Made by a program: the position numbers and the translations under genes. Below, piece by piece: positions 1 to 14,189 of a stretch of 64,000 bases of DNA (position 1 is its first letter; each line of letters opens with the position of its first letter). The stretch covers positions 15,682,602 through 15,746,601 of the forward strand of contig CM042996.1 of assembly GCA_023678885.1 (NCBI GenBank), written 5' to 3'. The notes under the pieces were generated by a model. That model did no database searches. It was given only the letters and a program-made list of their open reading frames with translations, and was not told the origin of the DNA. This DNA comes from Pogostemon cablin (lineage: Eukaryota; Streptophyta; Magnoliopsida; Lamiales; Lamiaceae).

Positions 1-729
1 CACCATGTCGACCAATGGTAACAAATGCAACCATTTTCTATTTGGCACAGACATGAAAACCTGCTAAAACAAAATAGCTCCGAATCATATTTGTAATGTT
101 GATCCATCAGTAAATCATAACCCTCTTGGTCCATGGTTTTACAAAGTTGGAACTATAACTGAGCCAGGTTCCTAGCCTGTTACAGTTGTAAACCATAGAC
201 CTGAGGTCAGCATTTTTGACCTGTTTTTTGTTAGGCCAGTTATGGTCTGGGACTCTAGGTACTATTTGGACATGGACCTCAAACTGCAGTTATGATTTTG
301 CTTCTGGATTATGGTACTTGTTCTTGTAAGGTAACTTTCAAATCCTTTAAATTGAAAAATAAAATAAAACAGAACAATGATTTATCTATTGACTATTGCG
401 ACGTTCACCTTTTCTGTAACCGTTGTGGGGTTTGATCAATGTAGGTGTACATATAAAAGTTAATACGATGCCAATACTCTATGGGTATATTGCTTTTAAC
501 TGTTGCATCTTTGGATCCACATTTTTGTAAGAAATGTCTGATTTTAAATTCATCGAACGTACACTTTGTGCTTGTACTCTTTCGTAATAAGATTTTTTCT
601 GGTTTTCTTCTTCCACTTAAAATAAGAAATTGAAATGTGTGATCCTAAGATTTCTATGCTTATCTCAAATCTGCACTTTTTCTGAACATTTCATTACAAC
701 TGCTGAATGAGTGTTGTATTTTTTGACAG
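1..729. other. no gene seen; probable SHPRH intron
   Basis: I see no convincing coding segment here. The stretch ends in a splice acceptor (TTTTTTGACAG) just before the first recognisable SHPRH exon. It is therefore most simply intron of that gene, whose N-terminal exons lie upstream of the window. Confidence 0.5.
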
Positions 730-3700
730 TGGATCCGTTTCATTACATGCTAGCTGCTGCTCATCTTATGTTTATGGTGGAATTCTTGCTGGTATGTTAA
801 CACTCTCAAATTCCACAGTTATGGAGCTTATGACATACTTTGGCCACTGAGAACTTCTCTTGATGTGTTAATAATACTAGAAAATATTGAAAATGATAAA
901 AAAAAGTACCATTTACTTTCCAATTATTTTCCAGAGTTTTGTAATTTCCATTGAGCTTTCATTTGCTATCTATCTATCAACATCTGTACGAACAATTTTT
1001 GGTGTACAGTTTTCTTCATGTAAATCTGGTATTTTAAGATTAACTAATGGACATTTTGTTGGTGGTTTGGCATTGTTAATGACAAAATATAGATGAGATG
1101 GGCCTTGGGAAAACTGTTGAAATGCTCTCTTGTATATTTGCTCATCGAATGCCATCATCTGAAGTTGCGGGTGATGGTTGTAACTCAATGCAAGTTGAAA
1201 GATCTCGAAATAATAACTTGAAGAGATTGAAAAGGGAGCGGGTTGAGTGCGTATGTGGAGCTGTTACTGAAAGCTACCGGTATAAGGGTTTGTGGGTTCA
1301 GTGCGACTTTTGTGATGCTTGGCAACATGCAGAATGTGTTGGTTATTCACTAAAGACAAAAACATCAAAATCTAGGCAAGTTTTTGAAGGAGAAAACTGT
1401 GAGCAGAGCTTACTTGGGAAATCTAGGAATTCAAGAAAAAGAAAGAATGACTCTGAAATAGTTTACATGGATGGGGAGTACATATGTCATACTTGCTTAG
1501 CACTCATGCAGGCCACAGAACCTCCGACTGCTGCAGGTGCAACTCTTATTGTTTGTCCTACTCCAATATTGCTCCAGTGGCATGCTGAAATTCTTCGGTA
1601 ACTGTTTTGGTCTCTTATTACCCTGTGCTGTTTATTGGGTGTGTAAAATGTGACTGCAATCTGTAGGATATAGTGTAGTTATATATATGTATATATTTTA
1701 TTTTTCTCAAACTCATGCTTTTTCCTGGCTTTCTTTGGCCCATGCGTAAATGCCTTGTGAAGCGAACATACTAATATAATTTGAAAAGGAATAGGTATTG
1801 AGAAAAAATATGTGAACACTGGTGCTCATTTTGGGAAAGCTACTTAATGATTTTTCTTTGGGAAAGCGGCTTGATGATTTTCCTATTCTTGGATATGGTT
1901 TATAAATTGTCTTGCATTAGAGATCCAATTCCAGTATTTTGAGGTTTTATTTTTGCTTTCTCAATTGTCCATTGGTCCAGAAAAATGTTATGTAGTTATC
2001 CATTGTGTGAACCTAGCTAACAATGTAGTGTTTCCTTGAAGCTATGTTTCAGTTTCATTTTGATCTGGATAATCTTTCTATTCTCCAATTATCGACGTGC
2101 TATGAAAGTTTGGTCAATCTATGCTTAGCCTGGATATATCTCTTTTGAGTAATTCTGTGATATTATTCCTAAAAAACTAGAGCAGCTTTGATTCTGACAG
2201 CCTGTAATTTTAGATTATAACTGGTCGGTTTTTGTGGTTCCAACTAAATAGTATAATCCCTTCTTTGAACCTGTCTGCTTTTAGCCAGCTGCAAGATAAG
2301 AAAAAACGTTACTTGTTTGGTTGATTATTATTTTGTTGTTATGTTTCTTCTCATCTTCATGGTTCTGCTTCTGCTTGGCTTACATTCTCTTGTGCTCTGT
2401 TCCATTGTCTCAGTCATACAAATCCTGGTTCCTTGAGAATATGCATTTATGAAGGAGTTAAACATACTTCCTTTTCCGATGAACCTGTAGTTGGAATTGA
2501 AGAATTTCTGAATGCTGACATTGTCTTGACTACTTATGACGTTCTTAAAGAAGATTTGCCACATGATTCTGAAAGACATGAAGGGGATCAACGTATTATG
2601 AGATACAAGAAGAGGTAATGTCAACATATTAATAGTCTTCTCTTGGTTAAGTTGGTGGCTAAAGGGCAAGTCTCTCTTGTACAACTTAGGAAAGTTTCTC
2701 TATTCAGTTTATTTACTTGAGCTTCCTCTTAAGTTGAAAAAACCAGTTGCCTCTGAAAAGTTTCTTCAGTTCCAGACTTCCAGGGGTATGTTAATTTCTC
2801 GGATCGGTTTAACCTTTCGTTACCAGATGCAATTTATCTATAAGGAGTGATGCCATTAGTTTTCTTCTAACATATTATGTTGACTTCTTCTCAATGTATC
2901 CCCTCAGACGAGCCTAACAGCTTTTCGACTACACAGATATTTGCTAGGCTTATCATGTTGATTTTCTGCTTTTGGTAGCTAATTATTTTCTGAGCTTTTC
3001 TGTCTAGGCCTTTGATATCTTCAATCTCCTGATTATTTTTCAGTTGAGGACCAAAAAGTTGAGTATTCTTTTTTCTGCATAAGATCCCAGAGCTTTTACT
3101 CTAAGCATCTTGTTGGTTTTCGCAGATATCCAGTTGTTCCAACTCCTCTAACCAGAGTTTTATGGTGGAGAATATGTCTGGATGAAGCTCAAATGGTGGA
3201 GGGTAATGCTGCTGCAGCAACAGATTTGGCAATGCGTCTACTTGCAAAACATCGTTGGTGTATAACAGGGACTCCCATACAAAGAAAACTTGATGACTTA
3301 TATGGGCTTTTGAGATTTCTACAGTCCACTCCATTTGATGTCCATCGATGGTGGACTGATGTCATTTCAAATCCTTATCAGGTCTGAGAAATATTACAAT
3401 GCTGATGTTCTTGATGTAGAACTGTGAAAATGGGTCAGACAAATATTTGAAATCAGTCGATGATTATCCTATTAAGCTATACACGCTGTTAGACACATTA
3501 AGTAATAAGTGTTCTAAATACCGTGCGCATGTTGACTTGTTTTCAAATAGTCACAGCACAAGTAGGAAATATCGCCCTTTAGTATAAGACTAGGATGATT
3601 ACATCACATTGTTTATACTTGTGAACTTTGAAAATAGTTGTGGTTTGAATTTAAATAAACAGTAATAATGGTAAGGATTAATGTACAAAAATATAGTCTA

Positions 3701-6700
3701 GAATGGTGTATGTCTTTGTTGTCTGAGCCTTGACTTGTTCTTTAGTTGTGGGGCCTTTTTGATCTATTTTAGATACTGATAGGATGCCGTCAAATTTCTG
3801 GATGTAGTTCATTCTTTTGCCTTTTCTTTTTTGCAGGGAGGGGATGCAGGAGCTATAGCGTTCACACATAATTTCTTTGAACAACTTATGTGGCGGTCCT
3901 CGAAAGCGCATGTTTGGGATGAGTTACAACTTCCTCCTCAGGAGGAATGTGTTTCTTGGCTCTCCCTTTGTGCAATTGAAGAACACTTCTACCATAGGCA
4001 ATATGAAACTTGTGTGGATGATGCCCGTGAAGTTGTTCAAAGCTTTCAGGATGATGTTAAAAGGAAAAATACAGCAGGTTTTCATAATTATCCTGTTATT
4101 TCATCTGATATATAAACTTGTGAGGCGGATTACATATAATAACATTTAGCTATACACAGAATTATTCAATCACTTCCAGTTTCTGATAATATGCTTCTAA
4201 TATTCCTGTCCAGATTCCATGTCATCTGATACTTCAAGTGAACCTTTTATCACCAACATGGAGGCTGCAAAGCTGTTTAACTCACTACTAAAGCTTCGTC
4301 AAGCTTGCTGTCATCCTCAAGTCGGAAGTTATGGTTTACGTTCCTTGCAGAAGTCTCCCATGACCATGGAGGAGATACTATCTGTGAGTTTAGCTTGATT
4401 ACAAATGATCATTTTGGTCCAGGCCCTACCCAGCTTATGGTATTGTTTTCTGTTAATTAGGATCTTCTTTCTACAGGTTCTTATTGGCAAGACAAAGGTA
4501 GAAGGTGAGGAATCCCTCAGAAAATTAGTTGTTGCATTGAATGGACTTGCTGGTATATCTATGATCAAGCATGACTTTCCTCAAGCTGTTTCATTGTATA
4601 AAGAGGCGATGGATTTGGTTGAAGAGCACTCAGATGATTTTCGCTTGGATCCTCTGTTGAATATACACATCCATCATAACCTATCCGAGGCACTACTGCT
4701 CACTGATGATAGCTCACTACAGAAGTCTGTTTCAGGGAACTCTGAAAAGTTAGAGCCCAAGACTACTTGTTCTGTTGATGAGAATGATAATCAAGCTATC
4801 ATAAGGGAAGAAATGATAAAACGTATTCCCAGTTTGACAGTAAATTCTGATGCTTCACTGAATGTTCCATCGAGCTTGTCGAGAAATGGTGAAACAAGTT
4901 CTGATTCTCATCCATGTACATCACTATATGTGCAACGCTTGAGAATGACATGTGAAGATTTTAAACAGAAATACTTGTCAATCTTTACTTCAAAGTTATC
5001 CCATGCTCAACAAGAGTTCAGGAGATCTCATGAACAGGTCTGCTGGTTCCAAACTATGTCAATTGATATATATTAATATGAAATTTACCAGGATTTTTTT
5101 AATGTGTTTTTAGTATATGACGCACTCAGCAATTGGCATGCTAAATTATCAGTATCTGCTGTATTTATTTCCCCATTTATTATTTCTCCTGCTGATATAT
5201 GCAGTACGTAACTTATACTGACTCTCTCTGTTGAAGGTCTGCAAAACTTCTATTAAAATGACAAATCATCTTATAACTTGGTGGTTGGATGCCCTGCATC
5301 ACATCGAGCAAAATAAGGATTCATCTGTTCTACTGACCCAAAAAATAGGAGAAGCTCTTTCTGGGAATCTGAACAAGAGAACAAGAATTCCGGCCAGGTT
5401 AGTGATAGCTTTGCTTCAGGCAGGCCCTGATCTACTTTTAATGTAATCAGCATAGCTCTGCTAGTTTTCTTTGCCGTACATCGTCAATATAATCATTGTT
5501 TCTTTGTTTAAAAAATGCTGCTTTCTGGGTTTGTCTTCTGCCTTGAATATGAAGCTGAGAGGAAATCTATTTATCACAGTTTTATTTTGTTTTAAAATTA
5601 AGTCTCAAGAAATTGTACATGATCACATGATTTCTGGATCATTTTTTGAAATTAAGTAGGTTGCAGCCTTATATATGTTCTCGTCTGTGGGTTATTGAAG
5701 TGGTTGTCTTACCTATTAAGCAGGATTCTAGATCAGCTTATCAATTTTAAAGGGTGCCTGTTAAGGTGAAGTACTGCAGTTTTGTGGCCTGTAAAAACTT
5801 TTTTTGTGAGTAGGAGTGGCTAGAGTCTGGAGGATTTTACAATGTTGTATTCTTCGACTAGAACTTGGCTGTCTGAGTTTGGGAAGTGGGAGAATGTTTA
5901 AAATGCCAAATTTTAATGCTTAAGATTTATGGAATGCTTGCATGGTTTGTGTTATTCTCTTTAGTCAATCGGCATTTTACCTGTTTAGTAAATAATAAAT
6001 AGTCTTTCCCCCTGCCCCTGGAATGTGAATTCATATTGGAAGAACAGATGATCAAAGAATAGTGAAGCTAGCACCTGATGATTTGATGCTCATCTATTCA
6101 GTGTCTCAACTTGGTTGTGATTTGACAGTATTATAAAATGTAAGTTTAATTTCAGTTCACATTCTGCTTTCCTGTAGTTGAACTGCAGTTGGCTATCACT
6201 AAACCGTGATAGACACTACCAGGTTAATGGGTCCCAAAAAATATTGGATGCTGAAAATTACACTTAGAAGTTGAGAAACCATAAACCTCATAGTTCATAC
6301 AACATAAAAAATTCAGATTAGTTGACTATATGATAGGAGTGCAAAATTAGTGTTCACCGTCGATGGGGGCGGACTGAGGTCCACTATCCGTTGGCTGACC
6401 TCATAGTTTACGATTGTTTTTATTCTTATTTTCTGTTCTTATAACTATATTAATGGGCCAATAAAAGTTAGTTGCCAATTATAAATTACTCCAAGAAGTT
6501 GAGAGACCATAAACTTCATTCCACTAAAAAAATACTCCTCCGTCCCACATTAAATTTCACACTTTCTGTTTTTGTCCGCATTAAATTGCACCACCCAAAA
6601 AAGGAAACATCACATCAGTTCCTAACCTTAAAAGTACATCTTAATTACAAATATACCACTCCCACCTAACACACATAACATACTTTATAATTTATTTATT

Positions 6701-9700
6701 ACCTTAAAATACTACAATACCCTCAAAAAGTAAAAAAAGTTGGTCAAAAAGCAACTTTTTTGAAACTCTGCATCTATAGTAACGGTGCAAGTAAATGCGG
6801 GATGGAGGGAGTATAAATTATTCTTTGAAAACTGTTAATAGTAATTATTAAACATTAAATGGTACACATATGACATATCTAATAGCTTAAGCTTTTAGAC
6901 TAGGTGGTCATTTAAATGGTATTAGAGCCATAACTAAGTGAAGATCATGAGTTCAAACCTCATTGCCACCCATTTATTAAAAGATTCTACATGCAAGGCT
7001 TTGGAACAGATTAACCCGGTTTCACATGAGGGTGCATAAGGGTAATTGATTAAATATTAAGTGATACACATTACTATCAACTTAAGCTTTTACGCAAGGT
7101 GGTCATTTAAGTAAAACTTATCAAAATAAAATTTGGTACATTGGGGGGTTGAATGCTTGGAAGAGGCTCTATCACTGAAATAAGTAGGATGATTTGGACC
7201 ATCCAAGTTGAAGAAATTAGGAAGGCTGATTTTCAATGATTTTGGTAGTAAACCTTTTAAATTTTTTTGTCAACTTATTTCCTCCCTTTTATTTAAATGT
7301 TGCTTGAAAGGTTATTCTATCTATAAAGGTTCAGCTATATTCATGGTTAAGGGTTTTGTGCTAGCTTCCCACTTCAAAAAAAAAATTGACAAATTTTTTT
7401 TATCCCAAATTGTTGCGTCCTGCATGTCCTACATTATCAATTAGCTGTTTATATTTTCGTTTATGTCTCGATCTGGTACTGATCCGTTTTTGTCTAGCTT
7501 ATGAGGTTTCATTTGCTTATGGGGCCAATTTTTTTACGTGTTTCTGGCATTTTGTTGGTCTCTTTGGTTTGAAGGATTATGAGGAATCCATCATTGAGTT
7601 GTGGAATAGGGTAAAGTTCTGGATTCAAATCATAGAATGGTTCAAAATATTCCCTATATCCGATATTGCAAATATTAGAGCTGTCTTCATTGCTTGTCCA
7701 GTTTGGGATATCTTTTCCCATCGTATTTATCCTTGCAACTTCAGAGTTCATTGTTGTATCAGGAGTTCTGATGCTTATTTGACAGCTTTATCACTTCATG
7801 AACGACAGTGCCTATCATGTCAATATCTGATATAGAGAGGATCCATTTTATACTTGCATGCAACTAGAAATTATGTTTAAATTATATTTTTCTGTCTTCT
7901 GTATGTAGTTGTAGTTTATATTATCTTTAATCCTGTGTGTTCAAATAGTGAGAAACTAATTAGCCAGTGTCCTTGAGCACTATGAACTATACAAAAATTT
8001 CCTAGCTTTGCTGTTTTATCTGGAACACTGGATAATATCATTATATTCGGTTCGTGAGCATTAAAACTAAATTTATTGAAATCTCTTTCTATGTATTGAT
8101 AAATCATTTCATTTCATTTTAATTATAATTAGCTCTGCTGCAGGTTGCATTCCTTAGTAATGCTAACATGTATACTGTGTCTTAAACAGCTTCCGCAGCA
8201 TAACAACTCTAAAATACTACATTCAAACTGGTTTGGATGATCTAGAAGGGTCGAGAAAAACACTACTTGATAGACTCTTGGAAATTGACCAAGCAATGGA
8301 AAATCCTAGAGAGGAGGATATTGCACGTGTGCGACACTGTAAAAAGTGTAATTCTAACTTGGATGGTCCTGCATGCATCCATTGTGAGTTGGATGAAATA
8401 TTTCAGGTTTGTTACTTATGTAACTTGTCTCCTTTTGCCAAGTTTTGGCATATGCCTTTCCTTCTACTTATTTTATGATGAATCTCTCTTCTGACCAGGT
8501 TTATGAAGCTAGGCTCTTTCGCCTTAACAAAAGCAATAATGGGGAGGTGATTACATCTGTAGAGGAGGCAGTAAATTTGCAAAAGAAACAGTCTGCTCTG
8601 AATCAGTTTTATTGGAATTTGTCACGAGAAGATACAAATGCAACTTTGCCTGCTTCTGACGACAAAGATAATGGAAAGAAGAGGGAAATGATGGAGAAAG
8701 TCACGGTTTGTTATGGCATTATTTGTTCTGTTAAATCTTATTTGACAGTGAGGATCGACATTTATTATATATGTCAATATTCAATTTATATTAGAAGATT
8801 ACTATAAAAAAATTCATGATGGCACAGATTTTTTTTTATCCTATCAATTGTTGTTGCAATTTCTTTTCGTTTACTACATGGTGGTGAAGAATGGCTTATA
8901 AGCTATATTTCTAAGCCTTTGCGGAGGCACCTTTTTTTTTTAAACTAATATATTTTTTTTCCTGAACAGCAATGGTGAAAAATAATAATAATTTCAATCA
9001 CCCCATAAATTCATTCTGCCTGTTCAGTTGTTGAAAAGAATATTTTGCATCTTGTTCCTTTTTGTTCAAAGGATTTGTTAAGTTATAATGGAATTTTCTG
9101 ATACTGACTTGGACCATGAATCAGAATTGCTGATTTAGTCGTGTTGTTGTACTCATGCTAGTATTTGTGTTTATGAATATCATATTTTTATCTAAGTAAA
9201 ATTTATTATCATCATGAAAGCTGAGTATTCTTCAATTATGCCTTATTTTTGTAGTTTACTATCAGGTCTCAAAGTCACCTTCTGATTTGGAGATTGTGCT
9301 GACAATTATTAGAAACAGCTCCAGGGGATTCCTAGACAGAGAGAGAATTTCAGCAGCCAGAAAGCACCTCGATCATCTTGAAGTATGGCACACGTTTTTC
9401 TGTATCTTTCCTTTTCTTTTCTCCCATATGGAGCATAACCCATGATGTGGCAAATTTTATTTTATTTCATTGCTAATATTTTTAGCGTCTCTAAAACATT
9501 CTAAATTGAAAATATGCTCATTTTTGGATAGCATTCCGTTTGAAGTTCACATTTCTGGACATGCACGATGCGAACTTATTTTTAATTGAATCCTATATTA
9601 TGTTTATTTATTGTCAGTAAACTAATCTCTCTCTCTCTCATTTTTTCCCTATTATTTTTTTTTAGCAATTGCGCAAGGAGTATGCCCTAGCAAGGTTATT

Positions 9701-12700
9701 GGCAATCTCTCAGGCACATTTATTGCGAGCTCATGATGAAATAAAGATTGCTACCTCAAGGTTGCGCCTTAGAGAAAATGAGGATGATAAGTCCATTGAT
9801 GCTTTTAGTTTGGAGGAGTTGGATACAGCTAGTGTTGAAAACTCTGGCGAAAAATTTCTTGCAATGGATTCATTGTCACGTATAAAAGGACAGCTCCGGT
9901 ATTTGAAGGTAACTATTAGAGCCTTAGCCTCTTTCTGCCATCCTGTCAGTTATGCAATTCTTTTTCTTTGATCCGGCTTTCGCTATCAACCTCCTAAAAG
10001 TACATAATAATTCTTATGATTTCCTTGTTTCAATGCAAAACTAAGATTTTACTGTAGCTCAGATAATGGACAGTACAATTTCGAACTAAAACTCTGTTTT
10101 GCATTTTAAAAAAAAAGAGGTGGCAGAATAATTTTATTTCAAGGCTCTCTTCCATTAAAAGTTATTGAAATAATTTTCAAAATTATTGAGTAAATAGCTA
10201 GAGTACTGTGTGCAGCGTGCATAAACTTTAATGTGCTATACTGCTATTTTTGTGTGTTATGTTATTAATGGAGGAGAGAATTTCCCTCTAATGGCATTGT
10301 CCGCACCATCTACAGGTTTTATGCTCATATCTGGTGCTTTAGAAATTGCTTGCTTTGGTGGGTAACCAGGGTGTAGCTTAATTAGATTCCTTTTTATAAT
10401 CATTGTGGGATTAATTGAATTTAATTATTAAAATTAAGATTTCAAGATAATATGTAGCCTTATTATTATTTCAAGAAGAGAAAGAAGGAATCATTGATGT
10501 TCATGTTCGGAAGAGCACACTTTTTTAGCATTTGAAATTATAATAGCTTCTAATGAACCTGCGAGATGGTGATTTTTCATTATGTTCTTTCATCCTTTTT
10601 CAAATTATAGTTCTGTTGTATCTTTTATTGGTTATATGTGGATAAGGGGTAAAAAAAAAGTCAAAAGTTCAGAATTTTTATGGTTGTTTGGGGACTTGAA
10701 ATTTAGATAAGTACTCAACATTGAGGTCTTTTACTTTAGATGATGAACTGAATATGGTTTCTTGCATCTAATATTAGATCCATTAGCAAATAGTATATTC
10801 TTAACATTAGTCGCTGTCAAACTCATTGGTTCTTATTTTTTACAACAATCTGATGTGTGTAATATGGTTATTTGCTTATATCCTTTCCCAGGGCTTGGTA
10901 CAATCAACACAAAACTTGAAATCAGAAAGCGTCAACATCTCAACTGTACCCGAAGCAGCAGTGGTCTCAGGAGAAGGATGCACTAAAGTTGAGGCAGAAA
11001 TGTGCCCAGTTTGTCAAGAGCAGCTTGGTAGTCGGAAAATGGTTTTTCAATGTGGCCATGTCACATGCTGTAAATGTAAGTATGAATCAGCCAATTTCTT
11101 TTTTTATGAGCATTGTTCTTGTGAAGATGGTGCTTGTTGAGTCTCAGTTTTCTCTAATTTTTCTTTAACAAGTTTATAGATTGATATATAGCATATATTA
11201 TTAGATAGTAAATATATTTGCATTTTGATTAGACAACTGATGTTTACTAATGAGAAAGTTACATCTAGAAGCAATTTGGTTGCTAGAGAGATTGCATTTC
11301 AATTTTTAAGTACTGTTTGCCAAGTCAATGCTTTTTGAGAATTCGTAGTCCTCAGTTGCTTATATGCTTAAAGATTAATGTTTGAAAATGCATATAATAT
11401 TAACTTTGACACAGGTTTATTAGCTATGATGGAAAGAAGTCTGATTTCACCTGGTAAATTGCATAATAGTAATAGGGTAATGTGCCCGACATGCCGGCGC
11501 CCCACTGATTTTGGGAATATTGCATATGCTGATGACGGACAGAACCTTTCTCACCACACTTATGAAAAATCTGAAACTTCCATAGTTGTCGAAGGATCAT
11601 ATAGTACAAAGGTATGATTGGTTTCTTTCTCCTTGATTCTAATATATACCATGCAATTGGAGTTATGAAATCAAGTTTGTGCGAACAGTATCACTTCAAA
11701 CTTCTATTTTTCTTCCTTTCTATTATTTATTGGTAATTTTTGACATCTTAGAATATGCTTATCTTGTCTCTTGCCTTGTGCTGCTTTCATTTGTAGATTG
11801 AAGCAGTGACAAGGAGAATTTTATGGATTTGCTCTACCGAACCTCAGGCAAAACTGCTTGTTTTTTCCAGTTGGAATGATGTTCTTGATGTGTTACAGCA
11901 TGCCTTCACTGCCAACGACATAAGCTACGTCAGGATGAAAGGAGGAAGGTCGGTGCTTCTCTCTCTGCTAATTTTGGGACGATCTGTATGGTGAATGCAA
12001 GTTTTTTAACTGTTGATTGACAACACAAGTCTAATCATAAGGAAGAAAGGTTGAATAAACACCAGCATGCATGTTGAGATGTATGTCAGGACTTTATGGA
12101 TTCCTGAATAATTTATTCTTTGCGAGAGTGATTTTAATAAACTAGAAATTGCCCATCCTGTATCGAATTTCATTACCAATAATAGTTTTAAATTTATTTT
12201 CAATTTCGTTTGGATAAGTGTTTGATATTGCCTCAAAATGTGGGCTTTGAAATATCTACCACTTTATGCTCAAATTGAGGATTTATTTGCAGTATTAATA
12301 CCCTTGTATCAAGTGTTCCATGGGAATGCTCGAGTAAAAAAGGCCATGTAAAAGTCGTATTTGGAATGACCATTTGTGTCTGGACTGTAAATGTTGTAGT
12401 TTATTTATATATTGTGTGTCCTGGTATGCAATTATGATTTGTGGTCTATATAGGATTAATTCGTTCGGTGTGACAGCTAGGAAATTCCTCAAAGAAGTTA
12501 GATGGGAGTTTCGACTCCCATAGGCCAGTAGATGATGATTTCACATAAAAAACTGTCATCCAATTATAAATCATTTGATTGTTTACTCATCTAAAATTCA
12601 TCTTGGTGCGACTTTATAGGAAATCGAAAATTGCCATTAGCCAATTTAGAGGACAGAATATCAACGTAAAAGAAGGCAATAAGAAGGCAGAAGAAAATGT

Positions 12701-13496
12701 AGATACCAAATCTCCCAAAGTACTACTGCTCTTAATCCAACATGGTGCAAATGGGCTGAATCTTTTGGAAGCTCAGCATGTAATTCTAGTGGAGCCACTT
12801 CTGAATCCAGCAGCTGAAGCACAAGCAGTTGGCAGGGTTCACCGGATTGGTCAGGAGAATAGAACACTTGTGCATCGTTTCATTGTACGTAATTCTCTCT
12901 GGATACTGTCTTTATAGTCTCTTATTACTTGTTAGATATAACAGAGTTGATGCCTATAAGCCATGCGTTTTTGCTTGTGATTCATTTCGTGCATCGATAT
13001 GAAAGATCATTTGAGATCTTTAACATGTGGCATAGGTGGTAATCATGAATAACAGATAAAAGAACTATTTGGAATAGATGCAAATTACATTGTTTATTAT
13101 TTTATTTCTCCTTTTCTTTTTGATTTTGAGTCTCTAGTAAATGAAGATAATGTTTGAGTGGACGATGTGGATCGCATAAGATGGAAGTTGAACCTACTTC
13201 ATAATAAACATGTGCCTGTATCATGCTAGCTTTCTTCTCGTTGCCAGGTGAAAAACACAGTTGAGGAAGGCATATATAAACTGAACAAGAGTAGGAACAC
13301 GAGTTCGTTTATCAGTGGGAACAGAAAGAACCAAGATCACCCCTGTTTAACTCTCAGAGACGTGGAGTCGTTATTCAGAGCAGCGTCAACTCCTGAAACA
13401 GAGGATCAGACCCCCACTGGAAGCTTAAGGGATCTGCCACCTTCGGTAGCTGCTGCTTTGGCTGCTGAAAGAAGATTAATGAATATGGATAGATAG
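730..13496 (+). CDS. SHPRH: SHPRH-type SNF2 helicase / PHD / RING E3 ligase (5' end missing)
   Basis: Nuclear SNF2-family ATPase with a RING ubiquitin-ligase domain. The family acts in DNA-damage tolerance by PCNA polyubiquitination. Exons: 730-791, 1093-1597, 2414-2614, 3126-3381, 3837-4077, 4214-4383, 4477-5037, 5237-5397, 8190-8406, 8499-8705, 9266-9382, 9666-9908, 10892-11075, 11415-11611, 11797-11948, 12620-12884, 13248-13496. Reading phase is kept across every junction, giving about 1,328 residues; roughly 300 N-terminal residues are outside the window. In order I see Walker A (DEMGLGKT, split by an intron), a C4HC3 PHD finger (CVCGAVTESY...CDFCDAWQH...YICHTC), motif Ia (TLIVCPTP), motif II as DEAQ, motif III (ITGTPIQRKLDDL), a helical TPR-like stretch, RING (CPVCQEQLG...CGHVTCCKC...CPTCRRP), and helicase C with QAVGRVHRIGQ. 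This order is the SHPRH signature. The product looks intact. Arabidopsis counterpart, from memory, is At2g40770. Confidence 0.93.
6531..6812. mobile_element. Stowaway-like MITE in SHPRH intron
   Basis: Starts with CTCCTCCGTCCCACATTAAA and ends with GCGGGATGGAGGGAG, an imperfect terminal inverted repeat of the Stowaway/Tc1-mariner MITE type. A TA dinucleotide lies at each end, the expected target-site duplication. About 280 bp, non-coding. Confidence 0.75.
6840..7115 (+). mobile_element. TRIM-like mini retrotransposon (candidate)
   Basis: Two similar direct copies of a short block containing CTTAAGCTTTTA...GGTGGTCATTTAA lie at about 6850-6918 and 7050-7110. Immediately after the first is TGGTATTAGAGCC, close to the primer-binding site complementary to initiator tRNA-Met (TGGTATCAGAGC). 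Short direct repeats around a PBS with almost no interior are the hallmark of TRIM elements. The block also has a loosely tRNA-like box (GAGTTCAAACC), so a SINE origin remains possible. Confidence 0.4.
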
Positions 13497-14189
13497 CAGG
13501 ACCGCCTATGGTCTCGATTTTATACAGCGCATTCAATACTAGGTGGCTAAGGCTGCCACATAGGTCACTAGGCCGACGTTCTTCACACTCAGTTGCACTA
13601 ATCGCATACGAACATTGTCGTTCGATGTTAAGAGAGTTCTCCTCGATGAAATGCAGTGGGATGGATGAATGGATGGCGCAGGATCCTTGAATGTAGTTCA
13701 TGATTAGCAAAGAAACCATAGTTTGTAGTACATAAATATAATTTTTCTGCTATTCTAGGAAATTATATTCTTTTGTATATATTATGGTATTTGTTAGGTT
13801 GAATTTCATGTTCATAAACTAATTTTAAATTAAATGGGATACACGAGGAAGTTGTTTCCTTCTGAATCTCTTAAATGTATAATTTCAATTTCCTTCTTTA
13901 TACCTTTATTCCAACCACGCTAATGGATTTGTGTATTAAATTTGTTTAGTTAATTTGTAGAGTATACTGATTAAAATTATACAACATTCCTTATGAATTA
14001 CGCATAGTTACTCTTTTACTGAGATTAAAAAGTTATTTTTTTAACCAACCTCACAAGACATGGAGTAGTACCTTTTAGTAATATGAAACTTAAAATATAA
14101 TACTTCTTTCGTTAATGACAGAGGTATATATTTGCTCTTTTATGTGTGGATTAAAAATCTCTCAGTCCATTACCCATTGCAAAAAGTAA
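13497..14189. other. SHPRH 3' UTR and AT-rich spacer
   Basis: Follows the SHPRH stop codon. The first 200-300 bases are GC-richer and probably 3' UTR; beyond about 13740 the sequence becomes AT-rich. I saw no further gene. Confidence 0.5.

Larger units (their letters stand above)
5398..8189 (+). other. large SHPRH intron
   Basis: A 2.8-kb intron, far longer than its neighbours. It separates exons ending in an AG half-codon and starting with C (GCC AG|C TTC). Much of its length is inserted DNA: a Stowaway-like MITE and a TRIM-like element, listed separately. Open frames inside it (for example 7386-7835) show no recognisable domain. Confidence 0.8.

Noticed and set aside
6898..6960. tRNA gene
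   Set aside because: A- and B-box-like words are present but no acceptor stem or cloverleaf can be formed; no tRNA gene was found in the window.
7386..7835. 149-residue open frame on the plus strand
   Set aside because: Lies inside the large SHPRH intron, has no recognisable domain, and its Phe/Cys/Ile-rich composition is that of translated AT-rich DNA.
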